From contig JAJNDJ010000074.1 in NCBI GenBank assembly GCA_021156345.1, positions 1 through 7,577 on the forward strand: DNA of 7,577 nucleotides, written 5' to 3'. Origin of the DNA: Rubrobacteraceae bacterium (GTDB lineage Bacteria; Actinomycetota; Rubrobacteria; Rubrobacterales; Rubrobacteraceae). The position numbers and the translations under genes were made by a program. The notes below the pieces were generated by a model. That model worked only from the letters and a program-made list of their open reading frames with translations. It did not search any database and was not told where the DNA came from. Within the stretch, counting starts at the first letter, position 1, and every line of letters starts with the position of its first letter. Of the stretch, positions 5,453-7,577 are shown piece after piece.

Positions 5453-6951
5453 ATGCCTCGGAGGGCGAGTTTGTTCGTGTTTCTAGGTCTTGCCATTGCG
5501 CTCGTGTTCGTAACGGGCATCTCGCGGCCTACAACAATTCGCTCTACGAGATGAACCAGTTGAACGGGCAGATCACCAGGACGACGGAAGACCTCAGGGC
5601 GGCAAAAGAGCGACTCGCCGTGGCCAAAAAGGCTCTGGAAGAGCGTGCTGCGCAGGTTTACAAGAGTGGGAACGTAGCCTTCATGGATGTTCTGGTCGGG
5701 GTGGACAACTTCTCCGAGTTCGCCTCCAGGCTGAATCTGTGGGTTAGGCTGCTTGACAGGGAGAGGGCCGAGTTCCTGGAGGTCCGCGAGGCCCGAAACG
5801 ATTTGGCGGCTCGCAGGGACAGTCTCGAGGCCCAGCGTGAACAGAGGGTCGCTGCGGTCGAGACTGCTATCGCCCAGAGAGAGCGCGCCAACGAGGCCAA
5901 GGCACAGGCCGAAGCTTATCTGAACTCCCTCAACGCCGAGCTCAGGGATGCGATCCAGGCAGCCCAGGATCGGCAGGCCGCGCAGGCTCGCGCGGCTGCG
6001 GCGACGATGGTCGAGAAAGCGCCGGAGCCCGTCGAAGAGCCCGAGCCGATACCTGAGGTACAGGTCTCCCAGGTCAAGCAGGCAAGGGTGCCGCGGGCCG
6101 ATCTGCAATCCGAACGGGCTGCCGCCGAGCGTCAGGCCGCCGCACGGGCCGCCGCCGAGAGGGCGGAGCGGCTCGCAGAAAGGCGCGCCGCAGAGCGCGA
6201 GGCCGCCAGGAAAGCGGCGAAGCAGGCTGCCGCAGAGCGCGAGGCCGCCAGGTTGGCAGCCGCGAAGGCTGCCAGGCAGGAAGCCAGAGAGGAAGCCCAG
6301 AGACAGGCCGAGCTCGCCGCCCAGCGTGCCGCAGAGAGGCAGGCCGCCAGGAAGGAGGCAGAGCGTCAGGCCGAGCTGGCAGCCCGTCGAGCCGAGATCG
6401 AGGAGGCCGCCGCGGAACAGGCTGCCGCAGAGCGCGAGGCCGCCAGGCTGGCAGCCGAGCGGCGTGCCGAACGGCGGGCCGACCGGCGAGCCGAAGAACG
6501 CGTCGCCGAGAGTGCCGAGGCCAGCGCTTCTGCAAGCGCCGCTGCGGAAGAAGCCGCCGCTGAGAGGGGAACCGAAGAACGCGCCGAGACCAGCGCATCT
6601 GCCAGCGCATCTGCTCCCAGTTCGAAAGGCTCCGGGGGAGGCGGAGGTGGTTGGGGCGACAGCGCTGGGGCTTCCTCCGCCAGCGCGACAGCGAGTGCCT
6701 CCGCTTCCGGCGCGCCTGCCGGCGGGGGGGTGAGTGGTTCGGGCGACGACGTGCTCGCCATCGCCGACGATCACCTGGGGACCCCATACGGGTTCTCTCC
6801 TCCTGGGCCCTGCGTGGCCTTCGAGGCCGAGGACTGCTCCTGCTTCACGATGCTGGTTTTCCAGGAGTTCGGCATCGCCCTACCTGATTCACCGGGTGGG
6901 CAGATGGGCTACGGGACCGCTGGCTACGTCGGGGCGAGGAGGCTCCTCTAG
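5453..6951 (+). pseudogene. Secreted coiled-coil NlpC/P60 (CwlO/RipA-like) wall hydrolase, frameshifted and truncated
   Basis: Intact relatives cut peptidoglycan stem peptides outside the cell, often under FtsEX control through their coiled coil. The ATG at 5453 opens a classic signal peptide (MPRRASLFVFLGLAIALVFV), but this frame stops at 5552-5554 near the second start. The body continues in another frame, whose first Met is at 5551 (466 residues, no ribosome site). One missing base near 5519-5527 would rejoin them as ...TGISAAYNNSLYEMN. Numbered from 5551, residues 1-155 are a coiled coil with the CwlO/RipC-like block QVYKSGNVAFMDVLVGVDNF (36-55). An Ala/Arg/Glu-rich repeat spans about 190-325, and a Ser/Ala/Gly linker runs to 397. 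The NlpC/P60 start follows with catalytic-type C429 in EDCSC. The domain then jumps from GQMGYGT straight to the family's usual end GYVGARRLL, with no catalytic His. A sequencing error could explain the frameshift but hardly the missing half-domain. Confidence 0.78.
6223..6456. repeat. 39-base direct repeat, 195 bases apart, in the Ala/Arg/Glu-rich region
   Basis: The stretch starting CAGGCTGCCGCAGAGCGC occurs at 6223-6261 and again at 6418-6456 with a single base difference, 195 bases (65 codons) apart. A shorter 24-base copy lies at 6187-6210. All encode the unit AAEREAAR. The region is low complexity, and slippage or recombination could change its length without breaking the frame. Confidence 0.75.
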
Positions 6952-6977
6952 CGAGACTCTTCTAGCAGACGGGAAGC

Positions 6978-7004
6978 GAGGGAGGTCTAGTACGGGCCTC
7001 CCTC
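6978..7004 (+). terminator. Terminator-like hairpin after the NlpC/P60 gene
   Basis: GAGGGAGG (6978-6985) pairs perfectly with CCTCCCTC (6997-7004). Three more pairs, two of them G-U, close a five-base loop. The hairpin lies 26 bases after the TAG and is followed by a mixed T/G/C stretch (TCGTGTCTGGCGTTCT) without a real T-run. Confidence 0.6.
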
Positions 7005-7053
7005 TCGTGTCTGGCGTTCTCCTGGCGCCGCCCATGATTCCAACCTAGTGCAG

Positions 7054-7076
7054 CCCGCCGGTCCACGCGGCGGGTT
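7054..7076 (+). terminator. Second GC-rich terminator-like hairpin
   Basis: CCCGCCG (7054-7060) and CGGCGGG (7068-7074) form a perfect 7-base stem with a 7-base loop, followed by TT and a weak TTAGTGT tail. Its end overlaps the -35 box of the candidate stress promoter that starts at 7074. It may back up the hairpin at 6978-7004 and insulate the anti-sigma gene. Confidence 0.5.
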
Positions 7077-7098
7077 AGTGTCGTATACATCTGGGTAA
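7074..7098 (+). promoter_or_regulatory. Candidate sigma-B/sigma-F-type promoter of the anti-sigma factor gene
   Basis: GTTAGT (7074-7079), a 13-base spacer and GGGTAA (7093-7098) resemble GTTTWW-N12-15-GGGWAW: four of six in the -35 box, six of six in the -10 box. Self-activation of anti-sigma/sigma loci from such promoters is well known in Bacillus and mycobacteria, so the site makes sense before an RsbW-like gene. The leader would be about 80 bases. Confidence 0.42.
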
Positions 7099-7183
7099 GT
7101 AGTTTCCCGAAGTTGCAAAGTTACGCTTCCGGCAAGCTATCTCGCCTGATTGCGTGTGGGGAGCCGGATGACCGAGAGGTCCG

Positions 7184-7577
7184 ATGGAGCGTGAATCAGC
7201 CAGGATAGTAGAAGGGGGAAGCGGGCTATCGGACCCGATCTCACTTACCCTACCGAGCAGCCCGGAGTACGTGTTGCTCGCCCGTTTGGTCATGGGCCAG
7301 GCCGGACGTCTGGCAGGACTCCAACCGGACGAGGTCTACGACCTCAAGCTAGCCGTTACCGAGGCGGTGACCAACGTGATCCGCCACGCCTCCGTGGAGA
7401 GCTACGAGATCGAGTACAGGGTCTTGCCGATGGGCGTCGAGGTAAGCGTCACGGATGCCGGCGGCGGTTTCAGTGTTGCGGATCTCACGGGTGAGTCGGA
7501 CGAGCATGGTGGGTTCGGCCTCACCGTGATCCGCAACCTGGTGGACGAGTTGGTGCTCGACTCGACCAAGGGCGGAG
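7184..7577 (+). CDS. RsbW/SpoIIAB-type anti-sigma factor serine kinase, 3'-truncated by the window
   Basis: This is a small GHKL-fold (HATPase_c_2) protein of the partner-switching type. Such proteins bind and hold a stress sigma factor and phosphorylate an anti-anti-sigma partner. The 131 visible residues include the N-box EAVTNVIRHA (E60, N64), a G1-like box DAGGGF (91-96) and the glycine lid GGFGLTVIRNLVDEL (109-123). All are intact; the C-terminal strand lies outside. The ATG at 7184 is the first start after an in-frame stop at 7169 and has GAGAGG at 7174-7179, with a short four-base spacing. Residues 1-18 are a polar extension before the first strand (ISLTLPSSPEYV). A sigma-factor or anti-anti-sigma gene would be expected just beyond the right edge. 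RsbW is a family-level label; the cognate sigma factor is unknown. Confidence 0.9.
   Translation, partial: MERESARIVEGGSGLSDPISLTLPSSPEYVLLARLVMGQAGRLAGLQPDEVYDLKLAVTEAVTNVIRHASVESYEIEYRVLPMGVEVSVTDAGGGFSVADLTGESDEHGGFGLTVIRNLVDELVLDSTKGG

Noticed and set aside
5431..6774. Long minus-strand frame (447 codons) opposite the coiled-coil gene
   Set aside because: It is a compositional shadow of the Ala/Arg/Glu-rich repeat: Gly/Leu/Arg-rich, no domain, no ribosome site, and the + strand frame has clear family motifs.
7168..7194. Eight-codon frame overlapping the start of the RsbW-like gene
   Set aside because: It has a plausible GGGGAG upstream and could couple translation, but a frame this short overlapping a start is expected by chance.
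1..7577. CRISPR array, insertion sequence, phage or defence island
   Set aside because: No spaced identical repeats of CRISPR type, no transposase or integrase motifs, and no terminal inverted repeats bounding a cassette were found. The TCAGC repeats around the M50 gene are direct and carry no transposase.

Overview
The window is a high-GC bacterial chromosome segment with short intergenic gaps. An RsbW-type anti-sigma kinase, a CwlO/RipA-like coiled-coil NlpC/P60 protein, an M23-like membrane protein, SD-led genes beside apparently leaderless ones, and octamer repeats together suggest an Actinomycetota member. My best guess is the Rubrobacter lineage. That is an inference from protein style and base composition, not a database match.

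Layout. Positions 2-1069 (+) hold the C-terminal part of a PhoR/ResE-type sensor histidine kinase whose start lies outside the window. Convergent to it, 1211-1852 (-) encodes a small M50 site-2 protease, bracketed by two copies of a TCAGC-octamer repeat. Positions 1966-2808 (-) encode a membrane-anchored M23/LytM-like protein that lacks the zinc-binding residues; a near-consensus promoter sits directly in front of it. Divergent from that gene is a + strand operon: an AI-2E-family transporter (2912-4075), a CDP-alcohol phosphatidyltransferase (4072-4683, ATGA overlap) and an unrecognised small protein (4658-5176) with a faint resemblance to the uracil-DNA glycosylase fold. An AT-rich, gene-free stretch (5177-5452) follows.

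Positions 5453-6951 (+) are the remains of a secreted coiled-coil NlpC/P60 endopeptidase. A strong ribosome-binding site and a good signal peptide are out of frame with the body of the protein by one base. The catalytic domain keeps its Cys motif but appears to have lost the whole His-bearing second half through an internal deletion. After two terminator-like hairpins, a candidate sigma-B/sigma-F-type promoter leads into an RsbW-type anti-sigma factor kinase (7184 to the window end, truncated).

Common theme: most genes concern the envelope (sensor kinase, intramembrane protease, LytM-like protein, lipid synthesis, wall hydrolase) next to a stress-sigma regulator. The most interesting points are the double-hit NlpC/P60 gene, the repeat pair around the protease gene, a structured C-rich-loop hairpin at 1106-1159 behind a TACAAT box, and two sigma-B-like promoter candidates. 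I did not find a defence system, CRISPR array, tRNA, rRNA or transposase.
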